64,000 bases of DNA. Source: CBDCNH01 sp965219015. GTDB lineage: Bacteria > Pseudomonadota > Alphaproteobacteria > Rhodobacterales > Rhodobacteraceae. Positions 35,972 through 44,652 of this stretch are shown in pieces. The notes beneath the pieces were generated by a model. The model was not told where the DNA came from. It saw nothing but the letters and a program-made list of their open reading frames with translations, and made no database searches. The translations under genes and the position numbers were made by a program. Positions within the stretch are counted from its first letter, which is position 1. Every line of letters begins with the position of its first letter. The stretch lies in the NCBI GenBank assembly GCA_965219015.1, contig CBDCNH010000005.1, positions 791,747 through 855,746 of the forward strand. The letters are read 5' to 3'.

Positions 35972-36011
35972 GCCGGCCCGTCGCCCTCGCCACGGTGCAG
36001 CGGGGCGCCGC

Positions 36012-37499
36012 ATGACGGTCCTGGTCGCCGGCTACCAGCACGAGACCAACACCTTCGCGCCGTCGAAGGCCGACTGGGCGGCGTTCAACCGTGGCGATTC
36101 GTTCCCGGCCTTCGTCCACGGCCAGGCGATGCTCGACCGCATGCGCGGCGTCAACCTACCGATGGGCGGCTTCATCGACGCCGCGCGCACGCTCGGCTGG
36201 CAGCTCGTGCCGAGCAGTTGGTGCGGCGCCATCCCGTCGGCGCATGTCACCGAAGACGCCTTCGAGCGGATCAGCGCGTCGATCCTCGACGACGTCGGCC
36301 GCGGCGGCTTCGAGGCGGTCTACCTCGACCTGCACGGCGCTGCCGTCGCCGAGCACGTCGACGACAGCGAGGGCGAGCTGATCGCCCGCATCCGAGCCGC
36401 CGTCGGCCCGGCGCTGCCCATCGTCGCCAGCCTCGACCTGCATGCCAACGTCACCGAGCGGATGCTCGCCGAGGCCGACGCCCTGGTCTCGTACCGCAGC
36501 TATCCGCATGTCGACATGGCCGCCACCGGCGAGCTCGCCGCGCAGTTGCTGGCGCGTCGGCTGGCGCTCGGCCGGCGCGAATCGATGGCGCACCGGCGTC
36601 TGCCGTTCCTGATCCCGCTCAACGCCCAGAGCACCTGGATGGAGCCGGCACGCTCGCTGTACGACGAGCTGCTCGAGATCGATCGGCACTACGGCACGGT
36701 GGCGAGCTTCTGCATGGCCTTTCCGGCCGCCGACTTCGAAGAATGCGCGCCGATGGTGTGGGCCCATGGCGAACGCGCCGAGGCGACGGTCGAGCGGCTG
36801 TTCGAGCGTGTCGCGGCGCCGGCGCAGTGGCGCCTCGACATCCTCGACGCACCCGAGGCGGTGACCAAGGCGCTGGCTTTGGCCGCTCGCCACGAGCGCC
36901 CGGTGGTCATCGCCGACACCCAGGACAACCCCGGCGCCGGCGGCGACAGCAACACCACCGGCCTGCTGCGCGCGCTGCTGCAGCAAGGCGCCGGAAAGGC
37001 CTACCCCGGTCGCGTCGCGCTCGGCCTGTTGTTCGACCCCGACGCCGCCGCGCGAGCCGGCGCCGCCGGCGTCGGCGCCACCTTGCCGCTGGCCATCGGC
37101 AAAGCCGTGCCGACCTTCACCGGTCAGGCCAGCGATCCGCCGCTGCAGGGCCAGTTCAAGGTGCGGGCCGTGAGCGATGGCACGGTCACGCTCAAGGGGC
37201 CGATGATGACCGGACTGACCGTCCACCTCGGCCCCTGCGCCTGTCTGGAGATCGACGGCATCCTGGTGGTCATGGCGAGCGGCAAGAAGCAGATGCTCGA
37301 TCGCGAGTTGTTCCGCATGGTCGGCATCGTGCCCGAGGCGATGAAGATCCTCGCCGTCAAAAGCTCGAACCATTTCCGCGCCGACTTCACCCCCTTCGCC
37401 TCGGAGATCATCGTCGCCAAGGCCGCCGGGCCGATGGCCGCCGACCCCGCCGACCTGCCGTGGCAGCGGCTGTCGCCGCGGACGCGGACCCGGCCGTAG
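36012..37499 (+). CDS. M81 family metallopeptidase, MlrC-like (copy 2)
   Basis: A 495-residue paralogue of the protein at 32.2 kb. It starts MTVLVAGYQHETNTFAPSKA and carries LDLHGAAVAE, SLDLHANV (Asp142, His144) and SYPHVD (His166), the same ligand spacing as copy 1. The C-terminal domain contains ADTQDNPGAGGDSNTT. The two copies are clearly diverged, so they may have different substrates. It is preceded by the desaturase fragment and followed by broken toxin-antitoxin genes. Confidence 0.88.
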   Translation: MTVLVAGYQHETNTFAPSKADWAAFNRGDSFPAFVHGQAMLDRMRGVNLPMGGFIDAARTLGWQLVPSSWCGAIPSAHVTEDAFERISASILDDVGRGGFEAVYLDLHGAAVAEHVDDSEGELIARIRAAVGPALPIVASLDLHANVTERMLAEADALVSYRSYPHVDMAATGELAAQLLARRLALGRRESMAHRRLPFLIPLNAQSTWMEPARSLYDELLEIDRHYGTVASFCMAFPAADFEECAPMVWAHGERAEATVERLFERVAAPAQWRLDILDAPEAVTKALALAARHERPVVIADTQDNPGAGGDSNTTGLLRALLQQGAGKAYPGRVALGLLFDPDAAARAGAAGVGATLPLAIGKAVPTFTGQASDPPLQGQFKVRAVSDGTVTLKGPMMTGLTVHLGPCACLEIDGILVVMASGKKQMLDRELFRMVGIVPEAMKILAVKSSNHFRADFTPFASEIIVAKAAGPMAADPADLPWQRLSPRTRTRP

Positions 37500-37534
37500 G
37501 CCGCGGGTGACACGGTCGAGCCGTGAGGTCTCGA

Positions 37535-37579
37535 TACGCACCAAGTCAGCGCGACAGAACTGTCGATCACCAGGCTCAA
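37535..37579 (-). pseudogene. Truncated VapC-type toxin remnant
   Basis: Immediately after the antitoxin stop, a TTG start (37579-37577, overlapping the TGA as TTGA) opens MSLVIDSSVALTWCV. These are the first 15 residues of a PIN toxin, with the first catalytic Asp (Asp6). Beyond 37535 the frame reads antisense of the M81 gene's 3' end and has no PIN features. The rest of the toxin has been deleted. Confidence 0.65.
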
Positions 37580-37824
37580 AGACGGCTCTCGTCGACCAGA
37601 TCCTTGATCTTGAGCCCGCCCAGCGAGAGCCCGCGGCTGGTATCGAGCAGGCCGCGCACCGCCTGAGAGGCTTTGGCGCGATCGAACGTGGGAGGAGCCG
37701 AAACCAGGCGAGCGGCGGCCTTGCCGTGTCGGGTGATCAGCACCTCGTCGCCACTTGCCACCCAATCGAGCAGCGTGCCCAGTTTGTTCTTGGCCTCCAA
37801 AGCTCCCACCTCGCGCACGGCCAT
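37576..37824 (-). CDS. Phd/YefM-type antitoxin, orphaned
   Basis: An 82-residue antitoxin. The N-terminal part MAVREVGALEAKNKLGTLLD plus GDEVLITRHGKAAARLV is a Phd/YefM DNA-binding fold, and the C-terminal region GLSLGGLKIKDLVDESRL would bind the toxin. ATG 37824 is preferred because GAGG is 7 nt upstream; ATG 37830 would sit too close to it. Its PIN partner is reduced to a 15-codon stub, so this is an intact antitoxin without a toxin. Confidence 0.82.
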   Translation of the reverse strand: MAVREVGALEAKNKLGTLLDWVASGDEVLITRHGKAAARLVSAPPTFDRAKASQAVRGLLDTSRGLSLGGLKIKDLVDESRL

Positions 37825-37853
37825 GAACATTCCTCAGAAGCCAGCCTGTGTCC

Positions 37854-37882
37854 AGCTTATTGCCGCGCTTTTGAGCCGTCAA
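37854..37882 (-). promoter_or_regulatory. Promoter of the orphan antitoxin
   Basis: On the minus strand TTGACG (37882-37877), a 17-nt spacer and TAAGCT (37859-37854) form a plausible sigma70 promoter about 30 bp before the antitoxin ATG at 37824. Confidence 0.5.
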
Positions 37883-37937
37883 GGTACCCAAGCCAGCCGA
37901 CCCAATGACGTCGAATGGGTGGCTTCCAGTCGGCTGG

Positions 37938-37965
37938 TTGCACTGGCAAAGACTGCCAATAGCAT
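37938..37965 (+). promoter_or_regulatory. parD promoter with internal operator
   Basis: TTGCAC (37938-37943), a 16-nt spacer and TAGCAT (37960-37965) form a sigma70-like promoter 23 bp before the parD-like ATG. The spacer contains the inverted repeat TGGCA-N5-TGCCA (37944-37958), well placed for autorepression by ParD. Confidence 0.55.
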
Positions 37966-37987
37966 CACCGCCTCCTTGGAGCCATCC

Positions 37988-38251
37988 ATGACGATGAACA
38001 TCAACCTCACCCCGCAACTCGAGGGTCTCGTGCGCGGCAAGGTCGCCTCGGGCCTCTACAACTCCGCCAGCGAGGTGGTCCGCGAAGCGTTGCGCCTGAA
38101 GGAGCGCGAAGACCAGGTGCGAGCTGCAACGCTCGAACAGCTACGCGGCGACATCCAGCAAGGCCTGCAAAGCGGCTCGGCAGGCGAGCTCGACATCGAG
38201 GCCATCGAGCGCCGCGGCCGCGACCGCCTGGCTGCTCTCAAGCAGGCCTGA
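37988..38251 (+). CDS. parD: ParD-type antitoxin
   Basis: An 87-residue ribbon-helix-helix antitoxin: MTMNINLTPQLEGLVRGKVA, then SGLYNSASEVVREALRLKER. This is the standard ParD/CopG domain, followed by a charged toxin-binding tail. ATG 37994 (MNINL) is an equally good start. The adjacent ParE gene is broken by two frameshifts, so the antitoxin appears to be retained alone. Confidence 0.87.
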   Translation: MTMNINLTPQLEGLVRGKVASGLYNSASEVVREALRLKEREDQVRAATLEQLRGDIQQGLQSGSAGELDIEAIERRGRDRLAALKQA

Positions 38252-38260
38252 AAGCCGGCC

Positions 38261-38567
38261 TTGTTCGGCGTTTCCAAGACCGTTCAAGCCGAGCGGGACC
38301 TCGATGAGATCTGGCTCTACATCGCGCTCGACAACCCGACTGCCGCCGATGCGAAGCTTGACACCATCGACCGGCGCTGCCGCATGCTGGCCCGGGAACC
38401 CTGATGGGGCGGGCTCGGCCCGAGCTGGCGGCTGGCCTGCGAAGCTTTGCGGTTGCGCGCTATGTGATTTTCTACGCCCCCTCGGATGACGGCATCTTGC
38501 TCGTTCCGTCCTGCCTGGCGCGCGAGACCTGCCCACGTTGGCCGACGAGGGAGGGTTCGGGTCATGA
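38261..38567 (+). pseudogene. parE: ParE toxin with two frameshifts
   Basis: The first part reads LFGVSKTVQAERDLDEIWLY, then RRCRMLAREP and a stop at 38402-38404. One missing base there (CCCTG for CCCCTG) restores LMGRARPELAAGLRSFAVAR and YVIFYAPSDDGILL. A second missing base near 38500 restores RSVLPGARDLPTLADEGGFG and the natural stop at 38565-38567. All parts of a ParE/RelE-fold toxin are present but in three frames. No ATG precedes the first segment. Confidence 0.8.
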
Positions 38568-38661
38568 GCGAGACCGGCGAGTCGTCGGTCATCCTCTCCT
38601 GCGCTGTCGGCCCCGATGGCGTCCCTGCATCCACATCGAAGCGCGCCCAGACCCGACCGCT

Positions 38662-39495
38662 TCAGCCGGCCGAAGGCGTGCGCGCAGGCTGCGCTGCGTG
38701 GAGCGCCCGCACCTCGCGCCGCAGTGCCGCGATCTCCTCGGCGAGACGCGCGACCGATCCGGCGCCGGCGAGGTCGCCGCTTTCGTCCCTGGCCTCGCGA
38801 CCGACGAAGAACGAGGCGAGCGCCGCGGTCACGTAGCCGAACACGGCGAATGCATACATGGCGATCAGCAGGCACAGCACCCGGCCTTCGGCGCTGCGCG
38901 GCCAGTAGTCGGAGCCCAGGGTCGTGAGCAGCATCGCCGTCCACCACAGCGCGGCGCCATAGCTGTCGAGGCCGGCGCGCCCGGAAGCATCGGCTTCGAA
39001 GGCATAGATCCCGGCGCTGCCGGCCACGAGCACGAGCAGGGTCAAGGCCAGCACATAACCGATGCCTCGCCGCGACATGTGCGCGCCGAGCGAGCCGAGG
39101 CCGCGGTTGACCGATGTGACGAGCCTGAACAGGCGCAGGCCACGCGTGACGCGCACGGCGCGAAAGGCGCGGGCGAAGCGGAAGACCCGGAAGATGCGCA
39201 GCGCCGGCGCCAGCAGGCTCAGCGCCGTGAGCCAGTTCGACCGCAGATAGGCCAGCTTGTCCGGTGCCAGCAGCAAGGCGAGCAGGAAGTCGGCGATGAA
39301 GACGATCCAGATCACCGTGCCCACCGCCTCGAGCAACGGGCTCAGGCCGCGCACCAGCTCGATCACCAGCAAGGCCAGCCAGGCGAAGCCCAGCACCATC
39401 ATCGGCAACTCGAGCCAGCGCTCGATGCGCGACAGCAACTGCAGGCGCTGGCGATCAGTGGCGCGGGCGCGACGCTCTTCGACGGTGGTGGTCAT
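38662..39495 (-). CDS. Voltage-gated-type ion channel protein
   Basis: A 277-residue six-helix channel subunit. The arginine-rich S4-like segment RIFRVFRFARAFRAVRVTRG is followed by a pore region YGAALWWTAMLLTTLGSDYW with a selectivity-filter-like TTLGSDYWP. The C-terminal region VARLAEEIAALRREVRAL is a short coiled coil that could tetramerise the channel. The filter is near but not identical to the K-channel TxGYGD. Ion specificity is therefore uncertain. Confidence 0.82.
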   Translation of the reverse strand: MTTTVEERRARATDRQRLQLLSRIERWLELPMMVLGFAWLALLVIELVRGLSPLLEAVGTVIWIVFIADFLLALLLAPDKLAYLRSNWLTALSLLAPALRIFRVFRFARAFRAVRVTRGLRLFRLVTSVNRGLGSLGAHMSRRGIGYVLALTLLVLVAGSAGIYAFEADASGRAGLDSYGAALWWTAMLLTTLGSDYWPRSAEGRVLCLLIAMYAFAVFGYVTAALASFFVGREARDESGDLAGAGSVARLAEEIAALRREVRALHAAQPARTPSAG

Positions 39496-39545
39496 GGCGG
39501 ATACGCGCTCCGGGTCGAGGGGCTGGGGCCGATGGCCGACAAGCC

Positions 39546-40589
39546 CTACAGCAAGGAACTTAAGGCCTTTGCCGCGCGATCGACCGCTTCGCTCGACACA
39601 TCGAGGTGCGTCACCGCGCGAACCGTACGCGGGCCGAAGGCGCCGACCAGCACGCCTTGCTCGCGCGCCTTGGCCACGAAGCTCAGCGCATCCATGGCGC
39701 CGGGCGCGAGGTGGAAGACGACGATGTTGGTCTGCACCGAGCCGAGGTCGAGTTGCACGCCGGGGCGATCCGCCAGCGCTGCGGCCAGCCGCCGCGCGTG
39801 CGTGTGATCGTCGGCGAGGCGCAGGCGGTGGTGCTCGACGGCATGCAGCGCCGCTGCCGCGAAAGAGCCGATCTGCCGCATCGCACCGCCCAAGACGCGC
39901 CGCTGCCGCGTCGCCTTGGCGATGAGTTCGCGCGAGCCGGCGAGCAGTGAGCCGCCGGGGGCGCCGAGCCCCTTCGAAAACGACACCGCCACCAGATCGA
40001 AGGGCGACGCGAGCTCGGCTTCCGGCCGGCCGCTGGCGACGCTGGCGTTCCAGAGCCGGGCGCCGTCGAGAAAGGTGGCGAGCCCGCGCGAGCGCGCCAG
40101 CGCGCAGCAGCGCTCGACCTCGTCTTGCGCGAAGACGATGCCGCCGGATCGGTTGTGCGTGTTCTCGATCTCGAGCAAGGTCGTGTCGGCATAGACCGGC
40201 AGGCTGCCGGGCTTGATCGCCGCATCGACCTCTTCGGCGGTGAACACGCCGCGTGTGCCGATCTCGACGAGCTGCACGCCGGCGTTGGCCGCGGCGCCGC
40301 CGGCCTCGTGCCAGCCGGCATGGCTCTCGCGGCTGGTGATCACCTCGTCGCCGGGCCGCGTGAGCACGCGCAAGGCCACCTGGTTGGCCATCGTGCCTGA
40401 AGGCATCCAAAGCGCGGCTTGCTTGCCCAGCAGTTCGGCGAGCTGCACTTGCAGCCGGTTGGCGGTCGGGTCTTCGCCGTACTGGTCGTCGCCGACCGGC
40501 GCATCGGCCATCGCCGCACGCATGGCGGCGGTGGGCCGGGTGACAGTGTCGGAGCGCAGGTCGATCGGTGTCGGGGTCATGGCGTTCAT
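39546..40589 (-). CDS. ltaE: Low-specificity L-threonine aldolase
   Basis: A 347-residue PLP enzyme cleaving L-threonine and L-allo-threonine to glycine and acetaldehyde. Motifs are DLRSDTVTRPT, GDDQYGEDPT, LWMPSGTMANQVAL, IENTHNRSGG and the PLP lysine Lys206 in VSFSKGLGAPGG. ATG 40580 (MTPTPID) is an alternative start. It stands alone, with short gaps to the channel gene and the TAXI transporter. Confidence 0.92.
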   Translation of the reverse strand: MNAMTPTPIDLRSDTVTRPTAAMRAAMADAPVGDDQYGEDPTANRLQVQLAELLGKQAALWMPSGTMANQVALRVLTRPGDEVITSRESHAGWHEAGGAAANAGVQLVEIGTRGVFTAEEVDAAIKPGSLPVYADTTLLEIENTHNRSGGIVFAQDEVERCCALARSRGLATFLDGARLWNASVASGRPEAELASPFDLVAVSFSKGLGAPGGSLLAGSRELIAKATRQRRVLGGAMRQIGSFAAAALHAVEHHRLRLADDHTHARRLAAALADRPGVQLDLGSVQTNIVVFHLAPGAMDALSFVAKAREQGVLVGAFGPRTVRAVTHLDVSSEAVDRAAKALSSLL

Positions 40590-40654
40590 GGCAGGGTTAC
40601 AGGTCTGCTGCCGATCGCTCGAACGGCAGCCGCAGGCGATCGGCCGGTGTCACG

Positions 40655-43261
40655 TCAGACCGGTGCCGCAGCGGCCGGCGCAGGCCGAGCGGCAGCGCGC
40701 TGCCGCTGCCGTTGCAGCAGCATGACCAGGCCGAGCAGGAGCAGCGCCGGCACGAAGAGCCACTCCTTGGCCAGGCGGCTGCGTTCCGTTTCCACGCCGG
40801 TAATCATGAAGCCCTGCTCGAAGCCGGCCTTGTCGGCCGGGCTGTTCAGCGCCACCGACATCACCTGCGTGCCGGTCGGCAGCGCCATCACGCGCAGGCC
40901 CGAGCCGGCCATGCGCTTGGCACCGTTTTCGTCGTCGGCGAGCGGCAGCCGCACGGTCTTCTTGACTTCCTTGCCTTCGAGCGTGGTGCCTTCGATGCGA
41001 ACGCGCAGCGCATCGCCCGGCCCCGCGTCGGCGGCCCGCTCGACGATCGTCTGCCCGCCGGCCAGCTCGTAGCGCGGCTGCACGAGATCGATCCAGAAGC
41101 CGGGCCGCAGCAAGGTGAAGGTGACGAGCAGCAAGACGGCCGATTCCCACCAGCGGCTCCTCGTGATGAACCAGCCTTGCGAGCCGGCGGCGAAGGCCAG
41201 CATGGCGGCGATGGCGGCACCCACCACGAGCACGAACTGCCAGGCGTTGTCGACGCCGATCATCAGCAGTTGCGGGTTGAAGATGAACATGAACGGCAGG
41301 ATGGCGGTGCGGCTCGAATACCAGAACGCGGTGACGCCCGTCTTGATCGGGTCGGCGCGCGAGATGGCCGCCGCCGCGAACGAAGCCAGGCCCACCGGCG
41401 GCGTCACGTCGGCCATCAGGCCGAAGTAGAAGACGAACATGTGCACCGCAACCAGCGGCACGACCAGCCCCGACTGCGCACCGAGCTCGACGACCACCGG
41501 CGCCATCAGGGTCGAGACGACGATGTAGCTCGCTGTGGTGGGCATGCCCATGCCGAGCACCAGGCAGATGAAGGCCACGAGCAGCAGCATGGCAATGATG
41601 TTGCCGCCCGAGACCGTCTCGACGAAGTCGGTCATCACCAGGCCGAGGCCGGTCACCGACACCGTGCCGACGATGATGCCGGCCGCGGCGGTGGCCAGGG
41701 CGATGCCGATCATGTTGCGGGCGCCGCGCTCGAGGCCGTCGACCAGGTCGTCGAAGCTGCTGCGTAACAGCGAGAAGGTCGCCGGCCGATGGCGGAACAA
41801 GGCGAGCAGCGGCTTCTGCGTGAGCAGGATGACGATCAGGAACACCGTGGCGTAAAAAGCGGAGAGTCCCGGCGAGAGCTCTTCGACCAGCAGCGCCCAC
41901 ACCAGCACGCCGATCGGCAGCACGTAGTGCAGGCCGGCGAGCACCGTCTCCTTGAGCGGCGGCAGGGTGAGCACCGGCGCGTTCGGGTCGTCGACCGTGA
42001 GGTCGGGCTCGCTCGCCACCTTGCGAACCACGAGCACGTAGACGATGGCGATCAGGGCGAGCAGGAACCACGACGCGCCGGCGCCGAGCAGCGGCTTCAG
42101 CCAGCCGAGGCCGTAGAAGACGAGGTTGCCGACGATGACGATGCCGGCCAGGGTCATCAGCACGCCGACCCAGCGCTTCCACGGCGTGTAGGTGCCGCGC
42201 GACGGGATGCCGGCGATGCCGGCCTTGCAGGCCTCGAGGTGGACGATGTAGAAAAGCGCGATGTAGGAAATGATCGCCGGCAGGAAAGCGTTCTTGACGA
42301 TTTCCGAGTACGGCACGCCGACGTACTCGGCCATCAGGAACGCCGCCGCACCCATCACCGGCGGCATGATCTGACCGTCGACGCTGGCCGCGACCTCGAT
42401 CGCGCCGGCCTTCTCCGCCGAGTAGCCGACGCGCTTCATGAGCGGAATGGTGAAGGTGCCGCTGGTGACCACGTTGGCCACCGACGAACCCGAGATCGCC
42501 CCCATCAGCCCCGACGAGACGACCGCCGCCTTGGCCGGCCCGCCGCGCATGTGGCCGAGCAAGGCAAACGCCACCTTGATGAAGTAGTTGCCGGCACCGG
42601 CTTTTTCGAGCAGCGCGCCGAACAGCACGAACAAGAAGATGTAGCTCGCCGAGACGCCGAGCGCGACGCCGAACACGCCTTCGGTGGTGAGCCAGTAGTG
42701 CGACACCGCCTTGACGAGCGACACGCCCTTGTGCGCGATCACGTCGGGCATCCACGGCCCGGCGAACGCGTAAGCGAGCATGACGATGGCGATGATCGCC
42801 AGCGGCGGCCCCACCACACGCCGCGTCGCCTCGAGCAGCAGCACCATGCCGACGATGGCGGCGGCGATGTCGAGCGTGGTCGGCAGGCCGGGCCGCGCCG
42901 AGACCTCGCGGTAGAAGATGAAGAGGTAGGCGCCGCAGAAGGCGGCGATCGCGGCGAGCACCCAGTCCTGCAGCGGAATGCGGTCGCGCGGCGAGCGCTT
43001 GGCAAACGGAAAGACGAGGAAGGCGAGGAAGAGGCCGATGCCGAGATGCAGCGAGCGCATCTCGGTCGAGTTGAGAACGAAGACGTTGAAGGTGAAGGGC
43101 AGCGGCGACGCGTACCAGAGCTGCAGCAGCGACCAGGCCAGGCAGGTCAGCGCGACGATGCGTGCGGCGAGCCCGGAGGGCTCCCGGCCGCCGAGGTCGG
43201 ACTCCTGAACGAGCGCCGCTGCCCGGGCGTCGGCCTCAGAGCTGGCGGCGTCGCGTGCCAC
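40655..43261 (-). CDS. TRAP-T fused permease (TAXI type, 4TM-12TM)
   Basis: An 868-residue fused membrane component of a TAXI TRAP transporter. An N-terminal small-permease-like part (about residues 40-200) is joined to a DctM-like large part with LEKAGAGNYFIKVAFALLGH, SSGLMGAISGSSVANVVTSG, PPVMGAAAFLMAEYVGVPY and TTASYIVVSTLMAPVV. The C-terminal 180 residues form a soluble domain (GTTLEGKEVKKTVRLPLADD). The start is GTG at 43261. It follows the TAXI receptor by 24 nt. Confidence 0.9.
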   Translation of the reverse strand: MARDAASSEADARAAALVQESDLGGREPSGLAARIVALTCLAWSLLQLWYASPLPFTFNVFVLNSTEMRSLHLGIGLFLAFLVFPFAKRSPRDRIPLQDWVLAAIAAFCGAYLFIFYREVSARPGLPTTLDIAAAIVGMVLLLEATRRVVGPPLAIIAIVMLAYAFAGPWMPDVIAHKGVSLVKAVSHYWLTTEGVFGVALGVSASYIFLFVLFGALLEKAGAGNYFIKVAFALLGHMRGGPAKAAVVSSGLMGAISGSSVANVVTSGTFTIPLMKRVGYSAEKAGAIEVAASVDGQIMPPVMGAAAFLMAEYVGVPYSEIVKNAFLPAIISYIALFYIVHLEACKAGIAGIPSRGTYTPWKRWVGVLMTLAGIVIVGNLVFYGLGWLKPLLGAGASWFLLALIAIVYVLVVRKVASEPDLTVDDPNAPVLTLPPLKETVLAGLHYVLPIGVLVWALLVEELSPGLSAFYATVFLIVILLTQKPLLALFRHRPATFSLLRSSFDDLVDGLERGARNMIGIALATAAAGIIVGTVSVTGLGLVMTDFVETVSGGNIIAMLLLVAFICLVLGMGMPTTASYIVVSTLMAPVVVELGAQSGLVVPLVAVHMFVFYFGLMADVTPPVGLASFAAAAISRADPIKTGVTAFWYSSRTAILPFMFIFNPQLLMIGVDNAWQFVLVVGAAIAAMLAFAAGSQGWFITRSRWWESAVLLLVTFTLLRPGFWIDLVQPRYELAGGQTIVERAADAGPGDALRVRIEGTTLEGKEVKKTVRLPLADDENGAKRMAGSGLRVMALPTGTQVMSVALNSPADKAGFEQGFMITGVETERSRLAKEWLFVPALLLLGLVMLLQRQRQRAAARPAPAAAAPV

Positions 43262-43285
43262 TGGCTGGCTCCGGCCCTGCCGGCT

Positions 43286-44275
43286 CTACTTCATCCAGCC
43301 CTTTTCCTTGTAATAGCGCATGGCGCCTTCGTGGATGGGTGCCGACAGGCCGTCCTTGATCATGTTTTTCGCCTCCAGGCTGGCGAATGCGGGGTGCAGC
43401 TTCTTGAACTCGTCGAGGTTCTCGAACACCGCCTTGGTGATGACGTAGACCGTGTCGGCCGGCACCTTGGCCGAGGTGACCATCGTCGCCAGCACGCCGT
43501 ATGTCGGCGTCGGCTGCGGGTTGCCCGTGTAGATGCCGCCGGGAATGTTCACCTTCGCGTAGTAGGGGAACTTGGCGACGAGGCCGTCGATCGCCGGATC
43601 GGTGAGCGGCACGAGCTTGGCGCCGCAGGTGGTGGTCGGGTCCTGGATGTTGGCCGAGGGGTGGCCCACGCCGTAGAAGAAGGCGTCGATCTTGTTGTCG
43701 CAGAGCGCCGGGCCGTGCTCGTCGGCTTTCAGCTCGGAGACGAGCGCGAAGTCGCCGTCTTTCATGTTCTCGGCGCCGAGCAGCTCGTCCATTGCCGAGC
43801 GCGTTCCCGAGCCCGGGTTGCCGACGTTGACGCGCTTGCCTTTCAGGTCGCTGAACTTGGTGATGTTGGCTTCCTTGCGCGCCACCATCGTGAACGGTTC
43901 GGGGTGCACCGAGAACACGGCGCGCAGGTCCTTGTCGGCTTCCTTGAAGCGGCCCGTGCCGTTGTAGTCCTGGTACTGCACGTCGGACTGCGCCATGCCG
44001 AAATCGAGCTCGCCGGCCTTGATGGTGTTGACGTTGTAGACCGAGCCGCCGGTCGATTCCACCGAGCAGCGCAGGCCCGTCTTGGCGCGGTCTTTGTTGA
44101 CGAGGCGGCAGATCGCGCCGCCGACCGCGTAGTACACGCCGGTGACGCCGCCGGTGCCGATGGTGACGAACTTCTGCTGCGCTGCCGCGGGCAAGGGCGC
44201 AAGCGCGGTGAACGCGAGCGCGACGCCCGAAGCGAGCGAGGCAAGACGGGTCGGACGCAGATGTCGTGGGTTCAT
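43286..44275 (-). CDS. TAXI-family TRAP receptor
   Basis: A 329-residue periplasmic receptor with a signal peptide (cleavage after LPAAAQ). TAXI features: FVTIGTGGVTGVYYAVGGAI, SVESTGGSVYNVNTIKAGEL, LDFGMAQSDVQYQ and KRVNVGNPGSGTRSAMDELL. These receptors usually bind glutamate, 2-oxoglutarate-like acids or other carboxylates; the ligand here is unknown. A strong AGGAGA ribosome site precedes ATG 44275. Confidence 0.9.
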   Translation of the reverse strand: MNPRHLRPTRLASLASGVALAFTALAPLPAAAQQKFVTIGTGGVTGVYYAVGGAICRLVNKDRAKTGLRCSVESTGGSVYNVNTIKAGELDFGMAQSDVQYQDYNGTGRFKEADKDLRAVFSVHPEPFTMVARKEANITKFSDLKGKRVNVGNPGSGTRSAMDELLGAENMKDGDFALVSELKADEHGPALCDNKIDAFFYGVGHPSANIQDPTTTCGAKLVPLTDPAIDGLVAKFPYYAKVNIPGGIYTGNPQPTPTYGVLATMVTSAKVPADTVYVITKAVFENLDEFKKLHPAFASLEAKNMIKDGLSAPIHEGAMRYYKEKGWMK

Positions 44276-44652
44276 GCAAGTTCTCCTGTGTGAATCGATT
44301 CGAAAGGGCGAGCCCGTGGGCCGGAGCGACGCATCGGGCGATCGGCCGACGCGTCAAGGCCATCGGCAACCGGGCGTGTGAAGCAGCACGACAAGGCCAC
44401 CTGAAACACCTTGCTCGCAAACGGAAAGTTGGCCGGCAAGGTGGCCAGACCGAAGAGCAGATCGATGGCCAGACCGAACGCCGGACCGAGAAAGGCAAAC
44501 CGCTCGACGGCCCAACGCGTTAGGCCCCGCGGATGGGGCACAGCCGCAAGATCGCGGCCTTGCGCCATTGTGTTCGTAGGCCTCCCGGGCCGGCAATAGG
44601 TAGATGCTCTAGAACGGCATCGGCTCGGCGACGCCGGCTGTCGCATCGGCTG
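44276..44652. other. Intergenic region without a supported gene
   Basis: These 377 bp separate the TAXI operon from the aminotransferase. The 5' leader of the TAXI receptor gene presumably lies here. A minus-strand frame from about 44567 to 44272 has a hydrophobic stretch (FLGPAFGLAIDLLFGLATLP), but it lacks homology that I recognise, so I do not call it a gene. No clear promoter or terminator is visible. Confidence 0.5.

Noticed and set aside
40650..42755. Very long open frames antisense to or in other frames of real genes (also near 12296-14194, 25008-26969, 48217-50343 and 52537-55044)
   Set aside because: High GC content removes stop codons from alternate frames. The translations are Arg/Ala/Gly or His/Asp-rich without domains, and each overlaps a gene with clear motifs.
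40655..43261. Two separate permease genes (DctQ and DctM) in the TAXI locus
   Set aside because: A single uninterrupted frame of 868 codons covers both parts, as is normal for TAXI transporters.
44272..44567. Minus-strand frame with a hydrophobic stretch before the TAXI receptor
   Set aside because: It has one hydrophobic segment but no ribosome site or recognisable family, and its end overlaps the receptor's start. Reverse-complement reading of charged sequence often gives such stretches.
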